From contig NC_091097.1 of NCBI RefSeq assembly GCF_024713975.1, positions 3,384,361 to 3,448,360 on the forward strand: a stretch of DNA of 64,000 nucleotides, read 5' to 3'. Of the stretch, positions 38,651-49,925 are shown in pieces. The position numbers and the translations under genes are program-made. This DNA comes from Paralichthys olivaceus (taxonomy: Eukaryota > Chordata > Actinopteri > Pleuronectiformes > Paralichthyidae). The notes under the pieces were generated by a model. It was not told where the DNA came from. It ran no database searches and saw nothing but the letters and a program-made list of their open reading frames with translations. The first letter of the stretch is position 1. Each line of letters opens with the position of its first letter.

Positions 38651-39032
38651 TGTGTGTGAGAGAGAGTGAGTGCACCCCCTCCCCTCGTTTGACCATAGGG
38701 GGAGGGTGGAGGAGGAGATCATTTTCATCAGAAGTAAAGCAGCTCACATGGGTTCTGTTCTCCAGTGACTGCTACTATACAATCATTGAGGATATACCGT
38801 TACACACATCTATTTTAAACTCAGGTCAATGGCATGCTGACACTTTTCAATTATTATTATTATTTATCTTTAATACCCATTGTGTTGCAGAGATAAAATG
38901 TAGCTGCAGAACGGACAGGATGTTATAATAGAAATAATAAGAGGGGTGTTTATAGATGTAACAATGTCATTAATGATAGCAGCACCAGTTGGTAATGATG
39001 ATAATAATAGTAATTTAGAAAAAATAAAAATA

Positions 39033-39050
39033 GGGGGGGGGGGGGGGGGG
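39033..39050 (+). repeat. poly(G) run of 18 bases
   Basis: Uninterrupted G homopolymer immediately before the dispersed repeat at 39,058. Confidence 0.95.
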
Positions 39051-39057
39051 AGCAGAG

Positions 39058-39290
39058 AGAGCCTATATAGCAGCATAACTAAGGGATGGTTCAAGACTCA
39101 CCTGATCCAGCCCTAATGATATGCTTCATCAAAGAGAAATGTTCTAACCTTAAATGTAGAGATCATTTCTGCGTCCCGAACCCAGAGTGGGAGCTGGTTC
39201 CACAGGAGAGCAGCCTGGTAGCTAAAGGATCCACCTCCTGTTCTGCTCTTACAGATTCTGTAGTGAATTCATTTGTAAATAAGAGATTTC
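39058..39290 (+). mobile_element. fish dispersed repeat, 3' fragment
   Basis: AGCAGCATAACTAAGGGATG, CACCTGATCC, GGGAGCTGGTTCCACAGGAG and the following stretch match the 3' part of the repeat seen at 55,190-55,300 and 57,000-57,140. Confidence 0.6.
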
Positions 39291-39462
39291 AAATTTAACT
39301 AGAAAATCTCTCCTGCCGAGACATTTTGAATGGGTGCCTTGTGCTCGTTGCCGACGCTTGCACAAAGAGACACATATTATCCAGGTTTACACGAAATCCA
39401 ACTTCAGAGAGACATTACGTTTAAGAGAGAGGCTTCCTGGGTACATCCTGTAACTATTTGGG

Positions 39463-39890
39463 GGTTTTATTTTGAAAATCCAGACTCCTTCGGGCTTCCT
39501 GGTGAGGTCTTGTCATCATCCAGGACTTTTATTTTGAAAATCCAGCATCTTTCAGGCTTCCTGGGAACATTCTGTCACTATTTGGGGTTTTTATTTTGAA
39601 AATCCACTCTTTTTCCGGCTCCCTGGGAACATCCTGTAACCATCTGGGGGTTTTATTTTGAAAAACCAGGCTCATTACATGTTTCCTAGTAACATTCTAT
39701 TACTATGGGGGGGCTTATTTTCAAAATATAGGCTTTGTACAGACTCCCTGGTAACATCCAGTTACTATCGGGGGGGCTTATTTTCAAAATAAAGGCTTTG
39801 TACAGACTTCCTGATAACATTCTATTACAATGAGGGAGGGTTGTTTATTTTTATTTTCAAAATATAGGCTCATTACATGTTTGCTGGTAA
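39463..39890 (+). repeat. ~60-bp minisatellite, array 1
   Basis: About seven degenerate units, each with TTTATTTTGAAAATCCA, then a GGCTTCCTGGGAACAT-like segment, then an ACTATTTGGGG-like segment. Later units drift to TTTTCAAAATATAGGCT. Confidence 0.85.
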
Positions 39891-39944
39891 CATACTATTA
39901 TAATATTACTTTTATTTAAATTTTCAAAAATTTAGCAAAAACCA

Positions 39945-40020
39945 CCGCCCTCACTCGGTCGGTCTTGAACCCAGACTCACGTCACATGATCAAGTGCCTT
40001 AACCACTGGGCCAAAGCAGA
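39945..40020 (-). other. tRNA-like segment 1 (degenerate B box)
   Basis: On the minus strand an A-box-like TGGCCCAGTGG (40,013-40,003) is followed 31 nt later by a B-box-like GGTTCAAGACC (39,971-39,961), the spacing of a tRNA. The acceptor stem does not close well, so this is a tRNA-derived SINE head or relic, not a functional tRNA. Confidence 0.5.
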
Positions 40021-40751
40021 GCCTGGTGAAAATGGAGATCTGAGTAAATTTAAAGAGGAGACTCTCCCTCTGTCAGTCTATGGGGTTGCTATGGTTACTC
40101 ACTGATTAGATGAGGAACACCTGTTGTCTCCTCACTTTGGAGAGCTGAACAAGCTTCAGACCACCGCTCAAACAAAAGCTTCTAACTCAACATCTATAAG
40201 TCCTATCTGAGAAATAAACACACCGTGAGAATCACAAGACTTTGGCCGACGTCCACATATGTTTTTATTTAATAAGAGTTAAGAAATGAGACCGTAAGAG
40301 CGATTTAGAAATGTAGTTTTCTCATCAGGAATCATTTTTTGAGATCTACATTGAAGTCAATGGGAAAGCCAGAGGGCGGTGCTCTAGCACCAGTCTTCAA
40401 ACAAATGTCCCTTACTCCTAAGTCCTATCTGAGAAATGAAAACACCGTGAGAATCCCAAGACTTCCCCGAACGTATAGATCTATTCAGAGAGAGTTCAGA
40501 AATGAGACCGTGGGAGCGAGTTAGACATTTTTTTCAGTTTTTCTCATTTCTGACTTTTTTTTCAAAAATTAACATGGGAGTCAATGGAGAAATGAGACTG
40601 GAAAACTTTTCTCGGTAAATTGACTCAGCCTAAACTACTGGACCGAGAGATGTCAGAGTGACATGTGTGCATAGGAAACAAACTCTAGTTTCCCCAGATG
40701 TAAAAATCATGTCTGTCGGACTCCGTTTGTGGCTAGGAGAAGTGTTTAAAC

Positions 40752-43333
40752 CATAGACTGTATATAAAGATGGACGTAGTGTCCGTGACGTCACCCGTTG
40801 GTTTCTGAAGAGCGAAAATGATGCTCGTAGTGGGCGTTTCACCCAGCGCCATCTTGCCGGGGCCTGACTCCTCCTAGTTCCTGGCTAACCCATAAATGGG
40901 CAAAGAGGAGGCGCGCGAGTGGACGCTAGGCGGGCCGAGTGAAGACTGACAACTGAGCCACGCCCACAGAGTTTATCATTACCTGGTTAGCTCAGGCTAA
41001 GGAGCTAGGCTAAATGCTACCCGCGACTGCTAACCGGCTAGCGCTGCGGTGTTGTTGCTCCGGGATGGTCGCGGTCGTAACAATGAACCGAACAGAGGTA
41101 AGTTACCCTGAAACTTTACAACAACAAAACCTATTGATTTATTTATTATCATAATTATACCACATATACTTACATTCCTCAAGTGGTTTTTGATGTTATT
41201 GAGGTAATTCACCGTTTATTTAACACATCTAACGAAGTTTGAAGCAAGTTAACTAGCTTTAGTAAAGAGTTGTGTTTTGTCATTTGATTGTAATTTTAAT
41301 AAGTTAATATTAATAAGCTGCATGTGATACAGACTTGTATAACCGCCATTACTATTACAACCTCTTTTTTTTAGCCTGTTATAGAATTCACAGTGAATTA
41401 GACTCAGTGCAGATGTGTAATTATATAACAGTTTAGATGTGATTATAATCTCCACACACCACTGTTGTAAACAGTGCTCATATTTATTATATATGTATCT
41501 GTTTTAACACTGTGAGAAGTTGAGGGACTTGAAGTGGACTGTTATCAACAGCACTGTGAGAGATTACCACCCTTGAATTTACAGATGTGGGAGAAAGACA
41601 TTTTATATATTTGTACAATGTTTATTTCTTTTAGTACATCAGTTTGGCTGAAATCTGTGGTGCTTCCACCTGCTGAACACAGAATAAACTGTAAGTACCC
41701 GTCTTGGCTGCTTAACACAGCTGATATTACATGTGTCAAAATTATTGTAATTATTGTATTGTACAGTATCTGTAAATAATCGTGTTTCTCCTCTGTTCCT
41801 TAATATCTACAGATTTGACAATGATTTCAGCATAAAACATCCTTTAACATGACTTTTTTCATTTCATGAAGCACTGCAACACCTGATGTCCTCAGAATCC
41901 ACTGTGGCAGCAGCAACAAGGTGGAGATCGGCAGCTTCAGGCTGGTCAACATGATAATAATATTGAGTCAATTTCTATATCCATTATGGTTGGTAAAATT
42001 AACACTATCACAACAATGTTCATCTTTTACTTTCTGATTTAATAAACCTTAGATAAAAAGTGTAGTCTTTTCTTTTTTGCCATAAGAGACAGAACACGGT
42101 CAGCACAGCTGTGTCCCTCAGGTTCCTCCGTCCCTAATAAAATGACAGGAAACATAAAAGTATGGCATTATTGCAGAGATACGTGTTACTTTCAAACAAA
42201 GTCTGTGTCCTTATATTCTGTGGATATTCAAGTATGTATCTGAATATGGTTTGGGATTAAACAGTGTACTACAATGAATGTGCAGTATGGAGTTCTTTCA
42301 CATTAAAAGTATTGCATATATAATGTAATGCATCATGTGCAATAATTTGCTTTAATTGTGAGTAAGTTATGAAAACAGGTCTATACCTGGTAGGTAAACT
42401 GTTCATTCATAAATAAAGTTCAGCTCAACAAGTTTCACACTGCAGCAGCTGCACTAACGTTATTTCTGAAACAATAATCTAACAAAACATTAATACTGAA
42501 GTTACTCACAGTGACGTAGTCAAGCCAAATAGGTTGGCGAGCTGAACAACTTTACATAACGCTAGATATCTAACTTGGTGGAGCTCATTCACTAAACACA
42601 CAGTCGCCTTCAGTTTAAAAGATTTATCACCATAAACTCTAACACTCCTCTCTCCGCTGTGTGGACGCTTCATGTCGGGTTAATAACTCTCGTCCCTCCC
42701 GTTAGCATCGCCGTTACTGCTGGTATCTTGCCTGAAGGTTAGCGGAGCTAAGCTAACCAGCCAGGTACAGACACAGTGATACCTGCTCATCACTACTGAC
42801 ACGTAAATAAAAGACAGTACTTTACACACCACAGACACTGCAGCACAGACGTCTTCCACTTCTCCGTCAGGACAATCAGCCGAACAACAAACGATGATAT
42901 TCACATGTGAGTGAAAACTCCTCCACAGACTCCGCTCGTGCTCGGTGACGGGGATTAGCCTGTTAGCTCAGGTGAAGCCGAGCAGACCGCAGGCTAACAG
43001 CCAGAGTGACGAGCTAACGGTGACGTCACGTGTCAATCAAGTGATAATTATTCACAATTTCAAACCTCTATATTATCTAGACGAGCGAGTTAGAAAAAAA
43101 TTCACCCCCCCCAGAGTTGTCATGGAGGAAGAACTTACTGATTGAGACTAAACTCGTTTTTTGAACCAGGCTGTAAACACGTTTAATTCTGCTCTAAAGT
43201 CTGGCTTTTTAACATGGGAGTCAATGGGAATTGACTCCCTCTTGGAGCCAGCCTCAAGTGGCCACCCAGTGAACTGCAGTTATTTGCACTTCCGTATTGG
43301 CCTCAGCGCTCAGCCCGGGATGTTGCCGCTTGA
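40752..43333. mobile_element. 2.58-kb nested element with 7-bp target duplication
   Basis: Flanked by TTTAAAC at 40,745-40,751 and 43,334-43,340. It starts CATAGACTGTATATAAAG and ends GTTGCCGCTTGA. The equivalent place in repeat copy 2 (about 45,440) has no insert. Both ends resemble a dispersed percomorph repeat; its 5' end also occurs at 30,851-30,868. The 5' region has TATATAAA and GCCATCTTG (YY1 consensus, about 40,849-40,857). No long ORF and no obvious inverted ends, so the class is uncertain. Confidence 0.75.
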
Positions 43334-43904
43334 TTTAAACACCAAAAAAGTGGCTGAAAAACGCCCGTTTTTGCAAACTCGCTCTTTAGGGCGAGAGACC
43401 TTGAGCCTCATTCGTCGGTTTTGGCCGCGTTTTCGCGATTTTTGAGTGAATTATTGGACGAAATCTTAGAAAAGTCATAGCACACCATTCGACGTATTTC
43501 CTAATGTTTTTTTTATAGGTCTTGAGTATGTGCGATGAAATCTGTGGGGGGAGTAGCAGGACGAAAATTTACGGAAGAATAACTAGAAAATCTCTCCTGC
43601 CGAGACATTTTGAATGGGTGCCTTTTGGACGCCGCTCCTCCGCACAGAGAGACATTTCCTTTAAGAGGAAGGACAGACAAAAAATGACATCCAGGTTGGT
43701 GACAGAGAGAGAGTGAGAAACTGTACCAGTTCAAGAGGAAGGAGAGAGACTCTGAGACAGAGAGTGAGACAGTGAGAGAGAAAGACATGTATAAAAGCTG
43801 CATTTTGATAACATGATCCAGGTTGGTGAAAGAGAGACAGACTGTACCAATTTCAGAGAGACAGAGAGAAACCATGTTGTAAGGTCTTATCACCAACCTT
43901 GGGA

Positions 43905-44640
43905 TTTCATTTTAAAAATTCAGCCTCCTTCATGCTTCCTGACAATATTCCGTAACTATCTGGGGGGTTTATTTTGAAAATCCAGTGTCTTTCAGGCTTC
44001 CTGGCAACATTCTGTCACTATTTGGGCATTTTATTTTGAAGGTCCAGCCTTTTTTAGGCTTCTTAGGAACATCCCTTAACTGTCTGGGGATTTTATTTTT
44101 ACAATCCAGTGTCCTTCAGGCTTCCTGGGAACATTCTGTAACTATTTGGGGTATTTATTTTGAAAATCCAGCATCTTTCAGGCTTCCTGGGAACATTCTG
44201 TAACTATTTGGGAGTTTTATTTTGAAAATCCACTCTTTTTCCGGCTCCCTGGGAACATCCCATTACTATCTGGGGCTTTTATTTTGAAAATCCAGCAACT
44301 TTTAGGCTTCCTGGGAATATTTTGTAACTATTTTGGGGTTTTATTTTGAAAATCCAGCATCTCTCAGGCGTCCTGGGAACATTCTGTAACTATTTGGGGG
44401 TTTTATTTTGAAGGTCCAGCATTTTTTAGACTTCCTAGGGACATCCTGTAACTATTTGGGGGTTTTATTTTGAAAATCTAGTGTCTTTCAGGCTTCCTGG
44501 GAACATTCTGTAACTATTTTGGGGTTTTATTTTGAAAATCCACTCTTTTTCCGGCTCCCTGGGAAAATCCTGTAACTATCTGGGGGTTTTATTTTGAAAA
44601 ACCAGGCTCATTACATGTTTCCTAGTAACATTCTATTACT
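43905..44640 (+). repeat. ~60-bp minisatellite, array 2
   Basis: About a dozen units at 60-62 bp spacing, built like array 1 (TTTATTTTGAAAATCCAGC, TTCAGGCTTCCTGGGAACAT, TCTGTAACTATTTGGGG). G-rich degenerate units continue to about 44,820. Confidence 0.88.
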
Positions 44641-44854
44641 ATGGGGGGGGGGGGGGTTATTTTCAAAATAAATATATCAATGGGGGGGGCTTATTTTCAA
44701 AAAAGGCTCATTACATGTTCCTGGTAATATCTAGTTACTATGGGTGGGGTGGGGCTTATTTATATGCTTAAACATAGGCTCTTTACATGTTTCCTTGTAA
44801 TATGAGGGGGGGTGGGGCTTATTTTTACTTTTATTTAAATTTTCAAAAATGTAT

Positions 44855-44936
44855 CAAAAACCACCACCCTCACTCGGACTTGAACCCAGACTCACGTCAC
44901 ATGATCAAGTGCCTTAACCACTGGGCCAAAGCAGAG
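44855..44936 (-). other. tRNA-like segment 2 (B box intact)
   Basis: Minus strand: TGGCCCAGTGG (44,928-44,918), then GGTTCAAGTCC (44,886-44,876), which fits the polymerase III B box GGTTCRANTCC with tRNA-like spacing. It is the paralogue of segment 1, with the better B box. Confidence 0.5.
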
Positions 44937-45645
44937 CCTGGTGAAAATGGAGATCTTAGTAAATTTAAAGAGGAGACTCTCCCTCTGTCAGTCTATGGGG
45001 TTGCTATGGTTACTCACTGATTAGATGAGGAACACCTGTTGTCTCCTCACTTTGGAGAGCTGAACAAGCTTCAGACCACCGCTCAAACAAAAGCTTCTAA
45101 CTCAACATCTATAAGTCCTATCTGAGAAATAAACACATTGTGAGAATCACAAGACTTTGGCCGAACATACAGATATATTTTTTATTGGCAAGAGTTCAGT
45201 AATGAGACCGTGGGAGCGAGTTAGAAATATTTTTCCGTATTTCTCCTTTTCTGACTTTTTTCCGAAAATTTACATGGAGAAATGAGACCAGAAAAGATTT
45301 TTCAAAAAAATGTTCAAGCCTAAACTACTGAACCGACAGATGTCAGAGTGACATGTGTGCGAAGGAAACAAACTCTAGTTTCACCAGATGTAACCCAAAA
45401 AAAAAAAATCATGTCTGTCGGACTCCGTTTGATGCTAGGAGAAGTGTTTCAGCACAAAAAAAGTGGCTGAAAAACTGCCGTTTTTGGCCTTTCGCTCTTT
45501 TGGGTGATCGGCATTGACTCCCATTCGTCGATTTTGGCCGCGTTTTCGCAATTTTTGAGTGAACTATTGGACGAAATTCTTAGAAAAGTCATAGCACACC
45601 ATTCGACGTAATTCCGCATGTTTTTTTATAGGTCTCGAGTATGGC

Positions 45646-48073
45646 ACCCATAATTAAACACGAGCAATAGTAATATAAGTACCAGCTGGGGGCGGAGCAA
45701 GGCACCCATAATAAACGTGCAATGTTCGAGGAATAATAATATAAGTGCCTATTAATGCATAATAATCAAAAATGTAAGTAATACATTTTCTAAATATGTC
45801 AATTCAATCATTAGCATCTACTACAGTAGCCAGACATTTACCTTAAGCGTAAAATTCTATCTGGTTTGCCGTCTCTGTGGTTTTGATTGAGGGAGCTGAA
45901 TGTGTGTCAGCTGCTGACTGTGTCTACATCTCAAACATGAGTCACATTGGTTCTACTGGCCTATATTCAGCCGTGATCTCCAAACTGGGCTTCTGATGAC
46001 TGTCTGGAGATCAGATGAGACGATCATGGTGGCCTTTGACAGCAGCACGTGGTGGTTTGCAGTGACTGTGGCCTCACCGGTTCTGTTGTCATGTAGTACA
46101 CATGGAAGGCTTTTGTATGAACATGGAGGAGGTACATTTTGTTCCTGGCGCCACCCTGAGGACTAACTGGTAATACTCTCAATTTGACAGTTACAGTTAC
46201 TGTAAATCGCAGATCCACTATAGATTTTATACAGGGAACTCTGTTCTACGTATGGAGGTACAAATACTTCACTAGCAAACACTGTGTGGTTTGTGAGTAT
46301 AAAATCTAACACCAAACATATTTTAATACACCATCCTTCAGAGATAAATAACTACAACATTTCTTACCCATCAACAAAAAGTACATCCTAATATAGCAAC
46401 ATGTTTCTTCTGTTATTGTCTCACACTTGTCCACCTCCACAACAGCAGGTGGTGCTAGGTAGGGCAGAGCAGACTGAGGAGCACTGCTGCTTGTTGTCAA
46501 GAGGACGACACAGTTACAAGTTTTTTAATCTTTATTAAGCACATTTTTTCATTTTAATGTTAGTTTGAAGATAAAATAAAAGTGTACGAGCATAAACACA
46601 TGTATATGAAAAAGAATAACTGTGTAAAAACAAATAGAATACATTTCCCTTCCACTGTCTTCGTTTGTGAATGTCTTTCTAGTAACGATTCATGGTTAAG
46701 AAACATGTTTCACATTTATTTGATTTACTGTATTTTTTAAGCAAGAACATCAATTGTTTTTTTCCAGTCATTGTTCTTCATATTTATAAATATAAAAATG
46801 TAATTAGATAAAGATTTTTTACTGAAACATGACATGAGTTGACAATAGTGAGGTGAAAATTGTTTGTCACCTCCTAAGGACTTAATTTAGAAATAATATT
46901 TAATAAGAGCAATTTGTAAGTTTAAAGTTATAAGAGCATGCCATAATGAAAAAGTAGCAAACTTTCCCTTTTATTTAACTTTTGATGGCAAAAATCTCTT
47001 GACAAACAGAGGGTGGGTCACCATGAACAAGAGTTCGGAAAAAATCTCCTCTTAAGGATTTGAATTGGTGAAAGCTGTGAATATCATAATAACACTTCAT
47101 CTGGTTTTCCCTATAATTTGCTCAAGGTTATACAGTAAATATTCTAAAGCTTGACAGTGGGGGTCACCATGAACAAGAGTGAGGTGAACATTCTTTGTCT
47201 CTTCTTTCTTCTAACTAATATTTAATAGGAGCAACTTATGAATGTCAAAATAAAATATTAGCTCAGTTCACCATTAATTTTATCAAAAAAAACATAAATA
47301 TATATAAAATTCCATGAAATTATACTTCATGTGTTGAGTGGAAACAAATGTTATCACACGTACATGATAGCTGGCACAAACTTGTTATGTTGTGTCGCAC
47401 AGTGCCTTTGTAAATGTTTAGTTAGGTTGGGTTTTTGGCAGGAGATTAGCTCAATGTTTGCAATCCAGACAGATCTCTATCTTATTCTTGAATCTTTATC
47501 TTGATTATTTACTGTGTAGTATTACCTCTCACAAGTTTCAGTCCTCCCGTCTTCTTCCAGACAGACTTTCTATCCATCACTGCCCAAATTAAACAACATT
47601 GCCCCGGGCGCACTGTGTGATGCAACTTGGCTCCTTGGCTTCTGCTTCAAGTGGCAGGAACAGTAGACTCTGTGCCTGCCCAGTTCAAGTCTGTCCAAAG
47701 CCTATTGAGTCCAGATCAGGAGCTTTTCAAGCCAACATTGTTTCTCTCACGAGAGAACTTAGATTTCACTCTTCAGTCTGTGCACCTGTCACACAGATCT
47801 GTCGCAAGCTCACATGCACCCACGTCACCGCCATACATTGAATGAATTCTGTGGGAAACAATTGAGGTTGAACACTTGACGTTGCTCTGCGCATCAGTTG
47901 TGTCTCCTCTTCTGCCTCACAGGGGTGGAAAGCAAACAGGTGAGCCCACAGATTGAATGGTCCAAAGTCGACAAACAGAAATAACTTATGATCTGTGCTT
48001 TACCTTCTACAGTGTAGAAACCAAAAAACCTCCAGACTCGGCTTCTCAGATGCTTTGGTGTCGTGATTGTCCA
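45646..48073. other. intergenic DNA, no gene seen
   Basis: Begins with two imperfect ~55-bp copies of a CACCCATAATTAAACACGAG-like segment (45,645-45,740). Mostly AT-rich with no frame that looks coding. Confidence 0.5.
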
Positions 48074-48078
48074 CTCAG

Positions 48079-48556
48079 TGTAACGTAGTTACACTAACTC
48101 TTAGTTTGTTTTTGTTGTTTGGTTCCATGTCTCATCACTAACTCTCCTGTCATTTCAGGGCCTGCCTTTCTTACCTGCCTTGCAATCATCTCATTTCCCT
48201 CACTTGGTTTTCCCCGCCCACCTCCTCACCTGCAGTCCATTTGCTCATTAGTTCCTCAGTATAAATTCCAGTCATTTTCACTCGATCCCTGCCAGATTGT
48301 CTAGTGTGTTCTTGCCTAGCTATCCTGCGTTGTACTCTGTTTTCTGGCCTGCCTGTTCCTGACCTGACTGCTACCCCGCTTGGATTTTGGATTCCCTTCT
48401 TGCCTGCCCCTTCGGATTTGTTTGCTGTACGGACTGATATCCTGGTTTTGACCTCTGCCTGTCTTTTCTCTGCCTGTCGGTGAATAAACCACGTTGCTCA
48501 GACTGTCTGTTGGCGTGCTTTTGGGTTCTCCCTAGCCAGCACCAGTGTGCGTGACA
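48079..48556 (+). mobile_element. solo LTR of a Ty3/gypsy-like retrotransposon
   Basis: A 478-bp segment begins TGTAACG and ends CGTGACA (inverted TGTNACG ends) and is flanked by perfect 5-bp duplications CTCAG at 48,074-48,078 and 48,557-48,561. Inside are TATAAA (48,260-48,265) and AATAAA (48,483-48,488) in the order expected of U3 and R. No primer-binding site or internal region follows, so it is solo. The clade is inferred from the 5-bp duplication. Confidence 0.8.
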
Positions 48557-48561
48557 CTCAG

Positions 48562-49918
48562 GGTGGCTTTACTTTCTAGCGTCCTCCATTTTTACAGTAA
48601 AACAACGTAACATTAATGCCTACTTTACTGATTATAGAGCTTATAGAGTGAATATTTTGGTTCATTACAGTTCTAATATGAACTTTCCCCCCATGTGTGA
48701 ATGCATGTTTAAATTTCAAATAAAAAGAGACGGTGAGAGGGTGGGTGCTGTGGACTTTTTGTGTTGTATTCTGTGCACAGCAGTAAAATCTGATCGAAAG
48801 CTCTGTGTTGTGCGCTAAGTGCTGAGTTAACTAACAACAGCAACCATCCATGTTACACCATGTGAAATAAATAGTGAATAAATGGCTGGACAAATGCAGT
48901 ATGTTGTGAGTTCTGATTCAAGAAACCCCAGTAATGTAGAGGTTGACAATGTGATTCTATAGTGAGAACTAAAACTTCACCGTGAGACTACATACTTCCG
49001 CTAACATCCCTTTATAAATATCACATTTTAATTGACCAGATCTGGATTTTTATTTGAACCAAAAACTACACACCCATCGATCAACATCTAAACATTTTCA
49101 TTAAGTGCTTAATGTGTAATGCTGCTAACTAACAAACAAACAAACGCAGATGAACACATAACAGGTAATAATGCACAGTGCTGCACATTGAAATGACCCA
49201 TGCAGTATGTAGTACAGTATACAAGTGTCATATATTTGAGGATTGAACTCCAGAACTGTTGTAATGGTGAGCCGTGCTAGATACAGAGACTCTGCTTGAC
49301 ACTTACCTCAAGCTGTGTTTTAATCTCTATCTCTGATTTGAAGATTTGAAAGAGTACATGTAGTTATATCCTAATGTGTGTGTGTGGTCTATTTGACTTA
49401 TGTTGTGGGGACTCAAATCCATTTACACAGCCACATTATGGGGACTTCCCATTGGGACCTAAAGAATGTCCCCATCATTACGGTAAATTAAATCATTACA
49501 TTGTTAGGTGAGTAGAATAATGTCATATTGCAATATAGTGGTAGGTTTGCTCATGTTAAGGTTAGGAAGGATTGGGTTTGGCAAGTACACATTATGGTTG
49601 AGTCTCAAGGAAATGATTGTAAGTCAATGCAAAGTCCTCTGAGGTCACGCAGACGTGTGTGTGTGCCTGCATACCTGTGGGTTTGATTGTATCTGAATGT
49701 GTTTATGGGGGTGTTTGTTGTGCATAGTTTTGTCTGTGTGCATGTGGGTGTTGCTGTTTGTTATCAGTTCTCTATTGTGACATCCTGAAAAATATCTTTG
49801 TCATCTATTGTGTTCAGTGCAGACATAACACACACAAATATGTTCAGAAGAAAAACAAAGGGTTGCACTTCTGAATGTCAGTGAGCGGCTGCTCCTGCAT
49901 GTGCATGTGGGCACATGT
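48562..49918. other. intergenic DNA, no gene seen
   Basis: Unremarkable sequence with a few GT-rich stretches near 49,375-49,390 and 49,650-49,750. It lies downstream of the minus-strand Ly6-type gene. Confidence 0.5.
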
Positions 49919-49919
49919 A

Positions 49920-49925
49920 TTTATT
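49920..49925 (-). other. AATAAA overlapping the Ly6-type gene stop codon
   Basis: On the minus strand the end reads GTT TAATAAATACATG, so the stop TAA (49,926-49,924) overlaps AATAAA (49,925-49,920). If used, the 3' UTR would be only about 10-30 nt. I saw no better AATAAA in the next ~400 bp, only an ATTAAA near 49,320. Confidence 0.5.

Larger units (their letters stand above)
39296..43584. mobile_element. 1.7-kb repeat unit, copy 1 (interrupted)
   Basis: Starts at AACTAGAAAATCTCTCCTGC and ends near TATAGGTCTTGAG, the same order as copy 2 at 43,585-45,645. Holds a ~60-bp minisatellite, a tRNA-like segment on the minus strand, and a tail containing GAAAAGTCATAGCACACC. Removing the nested 2.6 kb element leaves about 1.7 kb. 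No protein-coding capacity was seen. The class is unknown to me. Confidence 0.75.
43585..45645. mobile_element. 2.06-kb repeat unit, copy 2 (uninterrupted)
   Basis: Head-to-tail with copy 1. It has the same start, a longer minisatellite, the same tRNA-like segment, and the same tail ending near TATAGGTCTCGAG. It adds a GAGA-rich stretch at 43,680-43,870 that copy 1 lacks. No coding gene. Confidence 0.75.
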
